Assembly (NCBI RefSeq): GCF_001427665.1
Contig: NZ_LMHC01000023.1
Location: 551,261-615,260, forward strand
Length of the DNA stretch: 64,000 bases
Reading direction: 5' to 3'
Origin: Caulobacter sp. Root655
GTDB lineage: Bacteria > Pseudomonadota > Alphaproteobacteria > Caulobacterales > Caulobacteraceae
Part shown: positions 50,918-59,911 of the stretch, one piece after another
Numbering within the stretch: the first letter of the stretch is position 1
How the letters are laid out: every line of letters begins with the position of its first letter
Program-made: the position numbers and the translations under genes
The notes under the pieces: model-generated
What the model was told of the DNA's origin: nothing
The model's input: the letters and a program-made list of their open reading frames with translations, nothing else
Database searches by the model: none

Positions 50918-51802
50918 TTACTCAAACGGATGCTCGCCCCATGCCGGCCAGATATCCGGCAAGTCGCTGGACACCTTGTCCGGATACGCCGGAACGCGCT
51001 TTTCGAGGAACGAGCTGACGCCTTCCTTGGCGTCGCCGGCCGCGCCGCGCGACTGGATGGCCCGGCTGTCGGCCTTGTGGGCCTCCATCGGGTGGTCGGC
51101 GCCGGCCATCCGCCACAGCAGCTGGCGGGTCAGGGCCACCGAAACCGGGGCGGTGTTGTCAGCGATCTCGCGGGCCAGGGCGCGGGCGGCGGGCAGCAGA
51201 TCTTCGGGCGCGTGCAGCGAACGGACCAGGCCGCGCTCATGCGCCTCCTGGGCGCCGAACACCCGGCCGGTGTAGCACCACTCCAGCGCCGTCTGCAGGC
51301 CGACCAGCCGCGGCAGGAACCAGGACGAGCAGGCCTCGGGCGTGATGCCGCGCCGCGCGAACACGAAACCGAACTTGGCCTCGGTCGAGGCCAGGCGAAT
51401 GTCCATCGGCAGTTGCATGGTCACGCCGACCCCCACCGCCGCGCCGTTGATGGCCCCGATGATCGGCTTGAGGCTGTCGTACATCCGCAGGGTCACGCGG
51501 CCGCCGCCGTCGCGATAGATGTCGCCGACCTTGCCCTCCTCGCGTTCCAGCGCCTGGGGGTTGGTGCGGTCGAAGGTGGCGCCGCCGGCCGACAGGTCCG
51601 CTCCCGCGCAGAACGCCCGCCCCGCGCCGGTGATGATCACCGCCTTCACCGCGTCGTCGCCGTCGGTGATGTCGAAGACGCCGATCAGCTCCTTCATCAT
51701 CCTGGCGGTGAAGGCGTTGAGCTTTTCGGGCCGGTTGAGGGTGATGGTCGCGATCCCGTCCTCGACGGCATAGAGCAGGGTCTCGAACGTGGGCGCGGTC
51801 AT
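50918..51802 (-). CDS. Enoyl-CoA hydratase/isomerase (crotonase family)
   Basis: 294 residues. Crotonase pattern: ATITLNRPEKLNAFTARMM, the oxyanion-hole strand AVIITGAGRAFCAGADLSAG, PIIGAINGAAVGVGVTMQLP and RRGITPEACSSWFLPRLVG, which holds a Glu of the catalytic pair. It hydrates trans-2-enoyl-CoA or does related isomerase chemistry. It lies next to GMC oxidoreductase, acyl-CoA ligase and MaoC genes across an inverted repeat, suggesting shared acid or alcohol catabolism though the strand differs. ATG at 51802 is the family start. Confidence 0.92.
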   Translation of the reverse strand: MTAPTFETLLYAVEDGIATITLNRPEKLNAFTARMMKELIGVFDITDGDDAVKAVIITGAGRAFCAGADLSAGGATFDRTNPQALEREEGKVGDIYRDGGGRVTLRMYDSLKPIIGAINGAAVGVGVTMQLPMDIRLASTEAKFGFVFARRGITPEACSSWFLPRLVGLQTALEWCYTGRVFGAQEAHERGLVRSLHAPEDLLPAARALAREIADNTAPVSVALTRQLLWRMAGADHPMEAHKADSRAIQSRGAAGDAKEGVSSFLEKRVPAYPDKVSSDLPDIWPAWGEHPFE

Positions 51803-51862
51803 GGGGTTTCCTCCGGATCTGACCACACTCAAACACGCGTATGAAAAGTGGGCAACCGTCGT

Positions 51863-51965
51863 GCGTCCTTCGAGGCCCGCTCCGCGGGCGCCTCAGGATG
51901 AGGAAGTCCATGGCTCTGAATTCCTCATCCTGAGGTGCGTAGCGCAGCGAAGCCTCGAAGGACGC
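51863..51965. repeat. CTTCGAGGC ... CCTCAGGATGAGG inverted repeat
   Basis: GCGTCCTTCGAGGC ... GCCTCAGGATGAGGAA (51863-51905) faces TTCCTCATCCTGAGG ... GCCTCGAAGGACGC (51921-51965). This dispersed palindrome type is common in alphaproteobacterial genomes. It takes up most of the 276-bp gap between the divergent hydratase and GMC genes, which must also hold both promoters. Confidence 0.85.
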
Positions 51966-52078
51966 AACGTCGTCTCCATCCTTCCCTCACGACACCCTTG
52001 GACATCGGCCAAGACCCTGCGCATTGTAGGTGAACACCGATCATGCGGAAAACACGCGGACGGACAAGGGAGAGAACG

Positions 52079-53746
52079 ATGACGTCGATCATCGAGGCCG
52101 ACTACATCGTGGTGGGCGCCGGCTCGGCCGGGTGCGTGCTGGCGGCGCGGTTGTCGGAGAACGGCCGGCACAGGGTGCTGCTGCTGGAGGCCGGCGGCGA
52201 CGATCGCCCCACCAGGAACCCCTCGCAGTTCCTGTCCAACCTGATGATCCACATCCCGGTCGGCTATGCGACGACCCTGAAGGACCCCAAGGTCAACTGG
52301 CTGTACGCCACCGAACCCGACCCCGGCACCGGCGGCCGCCAGCACGTCTGGCCGCGCGGCAAGGTGCTGGGCGGCTCGTCCTCGATCAACGCCATGCTCT
52401 ATGTGCGCGGCCAGCGGGCCGACTACGACGGCTGGCGGCAGATGGGCAATTCCGGCTGGGGCTGGGACGACGTCCTGCCGTTCTTCCGCAAGTCCGAGAA
52501 CCAGGAGCGCGGGGCCTGCGACCTGCACGCCACGGGCGGCCCGCTCAACGTCGCCGACATGCGCGACGGCCACGCCATTTCCGAGTTGCTGATCGAGGCC
52601 TGCCACGAGGCCGGCATTCCGCGCACCGTCGACCTGAACGGCGAGGAGCAGGAGGGCGCGACCTGGTACCAGGTCACCCAGAAGAATGGCGCCCGCTGCT
52701 CGGCGGCGGTGGCCTATCTGCATCCGGCCATGAACCGCTCCAACCTGCGGGTCGAGACCAATGCCCTGGCCAGCCGGGTGCTGTTCGAGGGCAAGTGCGC
52801 CGTGGGCGTCGAATTCACCCAGAACGGCGTCACCCGCACCGCCAGGGCTCGAGCCGAGGTGATCCTGGCCGGCGGGGCGGTCAATTCGCCCCAGTTGCTG
52901 CAGCTGTCGGGCGTCGGTCCCGGCGCGCTGCTGGCCGAACACGGCGTCGCCGTGGTCCACGACCTGCCGGGCGTCGGCGAGAACCTGCAGGACCACTACG
53001 TCACCGGGGCCCGCTTCCGCCTCAAGGCCGGGACCCTCTCGGTCAACGAGCAGAGCAAGGGCGCGCGGCTGGCCGGCGAGGCGCTGAAGTACCTGTTCAC
53101 CCGCAAGGGCCTGCTGACCCTGTCGGCGGCCCATGTGGCGGCCTTCTGCAAGTCGCGGCCCGACCTGGCCAGCCCCGACCTGCAGTTCCACATCCTGCCG
53201 GCCACCATGGACCTGGAAAAGCTGTTCAACGAACAGAAGATGGAGCTGGAGAGCGCGCCGGGCCTGACCATCGCCCCCTGCCAGCTGCGGCCCGAGAGCC
53301 GCGGGCACATCCGCATCAAGTCGGCCGACCCCACCGCCCATCCGGCGATCTTCGCCAATTACCTGGCCGATCCGCTGGACCAGGAGGTGACGGTGGCCGG
53401 CCTGCGCTGGGCCCGCAAGATCGCCGCCCAGCCGGCCATCGCCCCGCTGATCGACCACGAGATGAACCCCGGCCCGGACTTCGCGACCGACGAAATGCTG
53501 CTGGCCTACGCCCGCGCCTCGGGCTCGACGATCTATCACCCGGTCGGCACCTGCCAGATGGGCTCGGGCCCGATGGCGGTGGTCGACGACCGGCTGCGGG
53601 TGCGCGGCGTCACCGGCCTGCGGGTCATCGACGCCTCGATCATGCCACGCCTGGTCTCGGGTAACACCAACGCCCCGACCATCATGATCGGCGAGAAGGG
53701 CGCGGCGATGATCCTGCAGGACGCCGCCGCGACGGTGGCCGCCTGA
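52079..53746 (+). CDS. GMC-family FAD alcohol dehydrogenase/oxidase
   Basis: 555 residues. FAD-binding GxGxxG near the start (YIVVGAGSAGCVLAARL), GMC signature 1 (RGKVLGGSSSINAMLYVRG), signature 2 (LAGGAVNSPQLLQLSGVGP) and C-terminal catalytic region with STIYHPVGTCQMG (His) and SGNTNAPTIMIGEKG (Asn). It resembles choline dehydrogenase-like and long-chain/terpenoid alcohol dehydrogenases. AGGGAGAG lies before the ATG at 52079. Neighbouring acyl-CoA ligase and MaoC genes suggest oxidation of an alcohol to an acid that is then activated. Confidence 0.93.
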   Translation: MTSIIEADYIVVGAGSAGCVLAARLSENGRHRVLLLEAGGDDRPTRNPSQFLSNLMIHIPVGYATTLKDPKVNWLYATEPDPGTGGRQHVWPRGKVLGGSSSINAMLYVRGQRADYDGWRQMGNSGWGWDDVLPFFRKSENQERGACDLHATGGPLNVADMRDGHAISELLIEACHEAGIPRTVDLNGEEQEGATWYQVTQKNGARCSAAVAYLHPAMNRSNLRVETNALASRVLFEGKCAVGVEFTQNGVTRTARARAEVILAGGAVNSPQLLQLSGVGPGALLAEHGVAVVHDLPGVGENLQDHYVTGARFRLKAGTLSVNEQSKGARLAGEALKYLFTRKGLLTLSAAHVAAFCKSRPDLASPDLQFHILPATMDLEKLFNEQKMELESAPGLTIAPCQLRPESRGHIRIKSADPTAHPAIFANYLADPLDQEVTVAGLRWARKIAAQPAIAPLIDHEMNPGPDFATDEMLLAYARASGSTIYHPVGTCQMGSGPMAVVDDRLRVRGVTGLRVIDASIMPRLVSGNTNAPTIMIGEKGAAMILQDAAATVAA

Positions 53747-53764
53747 TGCACCCGCCCCCTTCGT

Positions 53765-53899
53765 TGTCATCCCGGGCCCTCGGGTCGCGCGAAGCGCGCG
53801 CCCAAGGATAAACTCCGCGAAGCGAAGACCCGGGACCCAGGGGCCGTGCGCACCGCCCCTGGGTCCCGGATAGCCTCTACGAGGCTTCCGGGATGACAA
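53765..53899. repeat. GTCATCCCGGG ... CCGGGATGAC repeat
   Basis: Starts GTCATCCCGGGCCC, contains CGCGCGAAGCGCG and GGGACCCAGGGGCC/CCCCTGGGTCCC hairpins, and ends GGCTTCCGGGATGAC. Same ends as the 5801-5926 copy. It fills the 183-bp gap between GMC and acyl-CoA ligase genes. Confidence 0.85.
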
Positions 53900-53929
53900 C
53901 CTGAGTTCACAATCACCGAGGCGCCCCGA

Positions 53930-55468
53930 ATGCACCCTTCGATCCACGCCCAGACCCAGCCCGACAAGCCCGCCTATGTCATGGCCGGTTCCGGCGAGAC
54001 GGTGACCTACGGCCAGCTCGACGCCCGCTCCAACCAGGGGGCGCAGCTGTTCCGGTCGCTGGGCCTGCAACCAGGCGACGTCATCGCGCTGCTGATGGAC
54101 AACAGCCCGCGGTTTTTCGAAATCACCTGGGCGGCGCAGCGCAGCGGGCTCTACTACACCTGCGTCTCGACCAAGCTGACACCGGGCGAGGTCGAGTACA
54201 TCGTCAAGGACTGCGGGGCGAAGGCCTTCATCACCAGCCCGGGCCTCGACGCAATCGCCGAGGCCGTGGCCTCGTTGATCCCCGGCGTGCGGCTGTTCCG
54301 GACCGGCGGCGGGCGCGGCGCGTTCGAGGACTTCGAGGCGGCGCGCGACGCCCTGCCGGCGACGCCGATCGCCGACGAGACGGCCGGCAGCGACATGCTC
54401 TATTCGTCGGGCACCACCGGCCGTCCCAAGGGGGTCAAGCCAGCGCTGAGCGGCGGGCCGATCGACGCGCCCAACGCCCTGCAAACCATGGCCCAGGGGC
54501 TGTTCGGCTTCAGCGGCGACAGCGTCTACCTGTCGCCCGCCCCGCTCTACCACGCCGCCCCGCTGCGCTGGTGCATGACCGTGCACAGGCTGGGCGGCAC
54601 GGTGGTGGTGATGGAGAAGTTCGATCCGGAGACGGCGCTGGCCTTGATCGAGACGCACAAGATCACCTGCGGCCAGTTCGTGCCGACCCACTTCGTGCGG
54701 ATGCTGAAACTGCCGGAGGCCGTGCGCGCCCAGTACGACGTCTCGTCGATCCGCTCGGCGGTCCACGCCGCCGCCCCCTGCCCGGTTCCGGTCAAGGAGC
54801 AGATGATCGCCTGGTGGGGGCCGGTGATCTTCGAATATTACGCCGGCACCGAGGGCAACGGCTTCTGCTGGATCAACTCGGAGAACTGGCTCGCCCACAG
54901 GGGCTCGGTGGGCCAGGCCGTGCTGGGGACCTTGCGAATCTGCGACGAGGACGGCGAACAGGTCCCGCCGCGCACCGAGGGCGCGGTCTATTTCGAAGGC
55001 GGCCCGGCCGTGAACTACCACAACGCCCCGGAAAAGACCGCCGAGAGCTACAACCAGCATGGCTGGACCACCCTGGGCGACGTTGGCTGGGTCGACGAGG
55101 ACGGCTACCTCTACCTGACCGACCGCAAGAGCTTCATGATCATCTCCGGCGGGGTGAACATCTATCCGCAGGAGATCGAGAACCTGCTGATCACCCACCC
55201 CAAGGTCGCCGACGCCGCCGTGGTCGGCGCGCCGCACGAGGAGATGGGCGAACAGGTGGTGGCGGTGATCCAGCCGCTGGACTGGGCCAGCGACCAGACG
55301 GCCCTGGCCGAGGAACTGATGGCCTTCGCCCGCGCCCACCTCAGCCATGTGAAGTCACCGAAGCGGATCGACTTCATGGCCGAACTGCCCCGGCACGCGA
55401 CGGGGAAGCTCTACAAGCGGCTGATCCGCGACGCGTATTGGAGCAAGGGCGACAGCCGGATCGTCTAG
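53930..55468 (+). CDS. Acyl-CoA synthetase (AMP-forming)
   Basis: 512 residues with the ANL-superfamily motifs: P-loop-like MLYSSGTTGRPKGVKP (A3), FEYYAGTEGNG (A5), YLTDRKSFMIISGGVNIYPQ (A8, hinge) and a C-terminal GKLYKRLIRDAYW with the catalytic Lys of A10. It activates a carboxylic acid to an acyl-CoA via an acyl-adenylate; the similarity is to medium/long-chain or aryl acid ligases. It lies between a GMC oxidoreductase and a MaoC hydratase on the same strand. Substrate unknown. Confidence 0.93.
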   Translation: MHPSIHAQTQPDKPAYVMAGSGETVTYGQLDARSNQGAQLFRSLGLQPGDVIALLMDNSPRFFEITWAAQRSGLYYTCVSTKLTPGEVEYIVKDCGAKAFITSPGLDAIAEAVASLIPGVRLFRTGGGRGAFEDFEAARDALPATPIADETAGSDMLYSSGTTGRPKGVKPALSGGPIDAPNALQTMAQGLFGFSGDSVYLSPAPLYHAAPLRWCMTVHRLGGTVVVMEKFDPETALALIETHKITCGQFVPTHFVRMLKLPEAVRAQYDVSSIRSAVHAAAPCPVPVKEQMIAWWGPVIFEYYAGTEGNGFCWINSENWLAHRGSVGQAVLGTLRICDEDGEQVPPRTEGAVYFEGGPAVNYHNAPEKTAESYNQHGWTTLGDVGWVDEDGYLYLTDRKSFMIISGGVNIYPQEIENLLITHPKVADAAVVGAPHEEMGEQVVAVIQPLDWASDQTALAEELMAFARAHLSHVKSPKRIDFMAELPRHATGKLYKRLIRDAYWSKGDSRIV

Positions 55469-55573
55469 CTGAGCGCCCCCCCCTTGCGGGTGCATGGACT
55501 GGGGACATCCGTGATGGCTTGGGGATGTCTTCGGGCTGATCGCTTGCCCGCGGCGCCGCCGCGTGCGACCAAT

Positions 55574-55587
55574 CAAACAAACGTTTA
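55574..55587. promoter_or_regulatory. PsrA-like CAAAC-N4-GTTTA motif before the MaoC gene
   Basis: CAAAC-AAA... reads CAAACAAACGTTTA: an inverted AAAC/GTTT pair with 4-bp spacing, matching the form of the fatty-acid-responsive PsrA/TetR-type operator (G/CAAAC-N2-4-GTTTG/C). It is 22 bp before the MaoC start. Confidence 0.4.
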
Positions 55588-55608
55588 GAGCGCTTGGGAG
55601 AAAGCACC

Positions 55609-56055
55609 ATGAAGGAAGTCGCCTACGCCGACATCGCCAGCCTGGTCGGGCAGGAGATCGGGGTTTCGGACTGGGTCGAGATCAGCCAGGAGCGGGTCAA
55701 CCAGTTCGCCGAGGCCACCGGCGACCACCAGTGGATCCATGTCGATGTCGAGCGCGCCACCCGCGAGATCGGCGGCCCGATCGCCCACGGATTCCTCACC
55801 CTGTCGCTGATCCCGATGCTGGGCGCCGGCATCCTGCACGTGAGCGGCGTGACGCGCGGCATCAATTATGGCTGCGACAAGGTGCGGTTCACCGGCATGG
55901 TCCGGGTCGGCAAGAAGGTGCGCATGCGCCAGAAGCTGCTCAGCGTCGAGCCCAAGGCCGGCGGCCTGCAGATGAAGAACGAGTGCACCATCGAGATCGA
56001 GGGCGAGGAGCGCCCCGCCTGCGTCGCCGAGACCATCTCGATCATCTACGGCTGA
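55609..56055 (+). CDS. MaoC-family (R)-enoyl-CoA hydratase
   Basis: 148 residues, single hotdog domain. The hydratase motif is complete: QFAEATGDHQWIHVDVERAT (catalytic Asp and His) followed by GPIAHGFLTLSLIP. It hydrates enoyl-CoA or acts in polyhydroxyalkanoate supply. TTGGGAGAAAG precedes the ATG. It follows the acyl-CoA ligase by 140 bp with a possible PsrA-like site in between, so it probably has its own promoter. Confidence 0.93.
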   Translation: MKEVAYADIASLVGQEIGVSDWVEISQERVNQFAEATGDHQWIHVDVERATREIGGPIAHGFLTLSLIPMLGAGILHVSGVTRGINYGCDKVRFTGMVRVGKKVRMRQKLLSVEPKAGGLQMKNECTIEIEGEERPACVAETISIIYG

Positions 56056-56161
56056 GCCCGAAACGCGCCGGCATTACCTGGCGCGTAATCGACCGGGGGC
56101 CGGTCAGGGGGAATGTTCGGGGCGCTCGAGCACATCGAGCGTCACCGAAAGGACCCCAGCC

Positions 56162-56533
56162 ATGACCGCCCCCGCCACCGTCGCCGACCGCTATATCGCC
56201 CTCTGGAACGAAACCGACGCCAACCGCCGCCGCGACCTGCTGGCCCGCGATTGGTCGGCGGACGCGACCTATGTCGACCCGCTGATGCAGGCCCAGGGCC
56301 GCGACGGCGTCGATGGCCTGGTGGCCGGCGCCCAGTCGCGGTTTCCCGGCTTCCGCTTCGCGCTGGACGGCCCCGCCGACGGCCATGGCCAGCACGTCCG
56401 CTTCTCGTGGACCCTGGGCCCGGCCGGCGTCGAGGGCGACGCGGCCCCGGTGCGCGGCACCGACTTCGTCGAGATCGACCCCGACGGCCGCCTGAACCGG
56501 GTTACTGGCTTCCTCGACCGCGTGCCGGCCTAG
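56162..56533 (+). CDS. SnoaL-like/NTF2-fold small protein
   Basis: 123 residues of the cone-shaped NTF2 fold: RYIALWNETDANRRRDLLA, ATYVDPLMQAQGRDGVDGLV and FVEIDPDGRLNRVTGFLD. Members are polyketide cyclases, ketosteroid-isomerase-like enzymes or binding proteins; the active-site residues cannot be fixed by eye. GAAAGGA precedes the ATG. It lies after the MaoC gene on the same strand, 106 bp downstream, and ends at a strong hairpin. Confidence 0.78.
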   Translation: MTAPATVADRYIALWNETDANRRRDLLARDWSADATYVDPLMQAQGRDGVDGLVAGAQSRFPGFRFALDGPADGHGQHVRFSWTLGPAGVEGDAAPVRGTDFVEIDPDGRLNRVTGFLDRVPA

Positions 56534-56542
56534 ACAGACAGC

Positions 56543-56574
56543 CGAACGGCCGCGGATCGCTCCGCGGCCGTTCG
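56543..56574. terminator. Strong hairpin between convergent genes
   Basis: CGAACGGCCGCGGA (56543-56556), loop TCGC, TCCGCGGCCGTTCG (56561-56574): a perfect 14-bp stem between convergent genes. It lacks a T tract, so it may be a bidirectional intrinsic or stability structure. Confidence 0.7.
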
Positions 56575-56592
56575 ATCGCTCCTGGCGCATTG

Positions 56593-57447
56593 CTACCGCG
56601 CGACCGCCACGGCGGTGGCCGACACCGCCACGGCGGCCTGGGTCGCCGCCTGGGTCGAGGGCTCGACCGGCTTGGCGGGCTTGGCCTGGACAACCGGCGG
56701 ACCGGCCAGCTTGTCGAACAGCGCCACCGTCTCGCGGATGTACTTGGCGTGGGTGACGATGCCGATCTCCAGCCGCTCGCCCGACAGTTCGACCTGCTGG
56801 GTCAGCATGCCGGCCACGAACTGCACCTCCTGGCTCTCGGTCGAGCCGGGCCGGCGGCGGGCGCCCTGGGCCATGAACACCGGCCCGCCCGAATTGCCGG
56901 GGAACACCGAGAAGTCCATCAGGAAGGTCGGGAACACGCTGGCCGGGGCCAGCGGATACGACGCCACCCGGCCCGAACGCAGGATCGGAAAGCCGGCCGG
57001 GTTGGCCGACAGTCCGCGCGGGAAGCCCAGGGCCATCATCTCGTCGCCGGGACCCAGGCCGTACTTGTTGAAGGTGTCGTCCTGGGCCAGCCAGGCCAGG
57101 GGGATCGCCGCCTTAGCGAACTCAGCCGGAGCCTCGACCACGATGGCGGCGACGTCACGGGTCGGATGCTTGACCCACAGCGGATGGTCGCCGTCGCGGA
57201 TCTTCAGCGTGAGGGGGTCATAGCGCCAGACACCATCGGCGCTCTGGATGCGGTAGCCGATCTTGGCCGAGGCCGAGGGCATCTTGTCGAAGACGTGGGC
57301 GGCGGTGACCAGGATGGTGCGCGGGCGGCCGTCGGGCGTCGGGTCCTCGATCAGGAACCCCGTGCCGACCGTGCGCGACCCGTCGCCGAGCGATTGCTCG
57401 AGCTGCACGGTCGCTTGGATCAGATCGACCGACAGGTCCCAAGCCAT
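56593..57447 (-). CDS. Trypsin-like serine protease domain protein without a signal peptide
   Basis: 284 residues. The catalytic triad is complete: His51 (ILVTAAHVFD), Asp98 (PTRDVAAIVV) and Ser186 (FPGNSGGPVF). The protease domain spans about 10-240. No signal peptide or membrane helix precedes it, so it is predicted to be cytoplasmic or exported by another route. A long Ala/Val/Pro-rich tail (about 250-284) has no recognised domain. Target unknown. It is convergent with the NTF2-fold gene and divergent from the oligopeptidase. Confidence 0.85.
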   Translation of the reverse strand: MAWDLSVDLIQATVQLEQSLGDGSRTVGTGFLIEDPTPDGRPRTILVTAAHVFDKMPSASAKIGYRIQSADGVWRYDPLTLKIRDGDHPLWVKHPTRDVAAIVVEAPAEFAKAAIPLAWLAQDDTFNKYGLGPGDEMMALGFPRGLSANPAGFPILRSGRVASYPLAPASVFPTFLMDFSVFPGNSGGPVFMAQGARRRPGSTESQEVQFVAGMLTQQVELSGERLEIGIVTHAKYIRETVALFDKLAGPPVVQAKPAKPVEPSTQAATQAAVAVSATAVAVAR

Positions 57448-57552
57448 CTACGCCCTCACGCCCCCGGATCACCTTACGCCCGGGGCCAGTTTGACCAGCG
57501 TCGTCAACACGCACAAGTTGGCGTTCTGACGCATCGCGGGGGAAATCTGACC

Positions 57553-59772
57553 ATGAACCGGCGCAAAATGATGACGAGCGCGGCAGCGGTGCTTACGTCA
57601 GCGTCGGCGATCCATCCCGGGACCGCCCAATCCGAGAGTCGCATGCCTGAGTCATCCAAGCCTTCGTCGTCCAAGCCCGTCCCTCCCCTCGCCCGCAAGG
57701 TCCCCAAACGCACCGAGCAACTGGGCCGGGTCCGCGTCGACGACTACGCCTGGATGAAGGACGACAACTGGCAGAAGGTCCTGCGCGACCCGACCCTGAT
57801 CAAGACCGAGGTCAAGGAGCACCTGACCGCCGAGAACGCCTACCAGAAGGCCATGCTCGCCCCGACCGAACCGCTGCAGAAGGCGATGTTCGAGGAGATG
57901 AAGGGCCGCATCAAGGAGGACGACTCCTCGGTGCCGGCCCCCGATGGGCCATTCGAATACTATTCGCGCTTCAACATCGGTGGCCAGCACCCGATCTTCG
58001 CCCGCCGGCCCAAGGGCGCTTTGGACGGGAAGACGGACGGCGAGGAGATCCTGCTCGACGCCGACGCCCTGGCCAAGGGCAAGGCCTACAGCCAGGTCAG
58101 CGCCGCCGACCACAGCCCCGACCACGGGCTGTTCGCCTATGCCGAGGACGCCCAGGGCTCCGAAGTCCACCACATCTATGTGAAGGATCTGGCGACCGGC
58201 CAGATCCTGCCCGAACCGGTCGAGAGCAGCACCGGCGACTTCGCCTGGTCGCCCGATTCGCGATGGCTGTTCTGGACCCACCGCGACGACAACGGCCGTT
58301 CCGACAAGATCTACCGCCGCCCGGCCCGCGGCGGCCTCAAGGACGACGTGCTGGTCTATGACGAGCCCGACGACGGCTTCTTCGTCAGCGTCGGCGTGAC
58401 CGGCTCGGACGCCTTCATCACCATCAGCGCCGGCGACCACGAGACGTCGGAGACCCTGCTCATCCCCGCTTCCGACCCGACGGCGACGCCCAAGGTGGTC
58501 GAGCCGCGCACGGTCGGCCTGCGCTATTCGCTGGAACACTGGGACGACCGCTTCGTGATCCTGACCAACGCCGACCAGGCCATCGACTTCAAGCTGGTCG
58601 AGGCCCCGGTCGAGACGCCGGGCCGCGCGCACTGGAAGGACTTCGTGGCCCACAAGCCAGGGACCTTCATCACCGGCCTGAGCGCCTACAAGAATCACCT
58701 GGTGCGCCTGGAGCGGGTCAACGCCAACACCCGCATCGTCATCACCGAACGGACGAACAAGACCGAAAAGCCGATCGTCATCGACGAGGAGGCCTATGTC
58801 CTCGGCGTCGAAGGCGGCTACGAGTTCGACACGCCGGTGATGCGCTATGTCTACCAGTCGCCGACCACGCCCCGGCAGTGGTTCGACTACGACATGGTCA
58901 CGGGCGAGAAGACTCTGCGCAAGACCCAGGAAATCCCCTCCGGCCACGATCCGGCCGCCTATGTCACTCGGCGGCTCTACGCCAAGGCTCCCGACGGGGC
59001 TGAAGTTCCGATCACCGTGCTGATGAAGAAAGGCGTGGCGCTGGACGGCACGGCGCCGCTGCTGCTGTACGGCTACGGCAGCTACGGCATGTCGATGGAC
59101 CCGTCGTTTTCGATCCGCAACCTCAGCCTGGTCGATCGCGGCTGGATCTGGGCCACCGCGCACGTCCGCGGCGGTTCGGAGAAGGGCTATGGCTGGTTCC
59201 TGGACGGCCGCAAGTTCACCAAGAAGAATACCTTCACCGACTTCATCGCCTGCGCCGAGCACCTGCACGCGGCGGGCTACGGGGCCAAGGGCCGCACCGT
59301 GGCCTATGGCGGCTCGGCCGGCGGCATGCTGATGGGGGCGATCACCAACCTGCGTCCCGACCTGTGGTCCGGGATCATCGGGGCGGTGCCGTTCGTCGAC
59401 GTGCTCAACACCATGAGCGACACCTCCCTGCCCCTGACCCCGCCGGAATGGCCCGAATGGGGCAATCCGCTGGAGGACAAGGAGGCCTACGACTACATCG
59501 CCAGCTACAGCCCTTACGACAACGTCGCCGCCAAGCCCTACCCGGCCGTGCTGGCCACCGGCGGCCTCTCGGACCCGCGCGTCACCTACTGGGAGCCCGA
59601 GAAGTGGACCGCGAAACTGCGCGAACACACGACCAGCGGTGATCCGATTTTGCTCAAGATCAACATGGAAGCCGGCCACGGCGGCGCCTCGGGTCGTTTC
59701 GACTTCCTCAAGGAGATCGCCCTGGACTACGCCTTCGCCGTCTGGGCGGTGGACAAGGGTTGGAAGGCTTGA
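57553..59772 (+). CDS. S9 prolyl-oligopeptidase family protease (oligopeptidase B type), exported
   Basis: 739 residues. An N-terminal propeller domain (about 40-450) precedes an alpha/beta-hydrolase domain with the nucleophile Ser588 in GGSAGGM, oxyanion region LLLYGYGSYG and the C-terminal catalytic His in EAGHGGASGR. The HVRGGSEKGYGW and YSPYDNV segments are typical of oligopeptidase B, which cuts short peptides after Arg or Lys. The first 25 residues (MNRRKMMTSAAAVLTSASA) look like a signal peptide, so it may act in the periplasm. The ATG at 57553 has GGGGGAAA upstream. Confidence 0.93.
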   Translation: MNRRKMMTSAAAVLTSASAIHPGTAQSESRMPESSKPSSSKPVPPLARKVPKRTEQLGRVRVDDYAWMKDDNWQKVLRDPTLIKTEVKEHLTAENAYQKAMLAPTEPLQKAMFEEMKGRIKEDDSSVPAPDGPFEYYSRFNIGGQHPIFARRPKGALDGKTDGEEILLDADALAKGKAYSQVSAADHSPDHGLFAYAEDAQGSEVHHIYVKDLATGQILPEPVESSTGDFAWSPDSRWLFWTHRDDNGRSDKIYRRPARGGLKDDVLVYDEPDDGFFVSVGVTGSDAFITISAGDHETSETLLIPASDPTATPKVVEPRTVGLRYSLEHWDDRFVILTNADQAIDFKLVEAPVETPGRAHWKDFVAHKPGTFITGLSAYKNHLVRLERVNANTRIVITERTNKTEKPIVIDEEAYVLGVEGGYEFDTPVMRYVYQSPTTPRQWFDYDMVTGEKTLRKTQEIPSGHDPAAYVTRRLYAKAPDGAEVPITVLMKKGVALDGTAPLLLYGYGSYGMSMDPSFSIRNLSLVDRGWIWATAHVRGGSEKGYGWFLDGRKFTKKNTFTDFIACAEHLHAAGYGAKGRTVAYGGSAGGMLMGAITNLRPDLWSGIIGAVPFVDVLNTMSDTSLPLTPPEWPEWGNPLEDKEAYDYIASYSPYDNVAAKPYPAVLATGGLSDPRVTYWEPEKWTAKLREHTTSGDPILLKINMEAGHGGASGRFDFLKEIALDYAFAVWAVDKGWKA

Positions 59773-59793
59773 GCTTGATGTCGCGTGAACCGA

Positions 59794-59903
59794 TCCTCCC
59801 CCTCTGGGGGAGGTGGCCCGAAGGGCCGGAGGGGGGTGTGTCCCCGCCGGCGCAACCTCCCCCCACCGTCGGCTTCGCCGACACCTCCCCCACGGGGGGA
59901 GGA
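59794..59903. repeat. Palindromic repeat pair that provides a ribosome binding site
   Basis: The left unit CTCCCCCTCTGGGGGAG then GGCCCGAAGGGCC faces a right unit CCCCACCG, GTCGGCTTCGCCGAC and CCTCCCCCACGGGGGGAGG. The last bases of the right unit (GGGGGGAGGAC) form the Shine-Dalgarno of the GNAT gene at 59912. Confidence 0.85.
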
Positions 59904-59911
59904 CTTCGAGC

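Noticed and set aside
51893..55348. A 1151-residue open frame on the minus strand
   Set aside because: It is antisense to the GMC and acyl-CoA ligase genes; it is His/Val/Gly-rich and is an effect of high GC in the third codon position.
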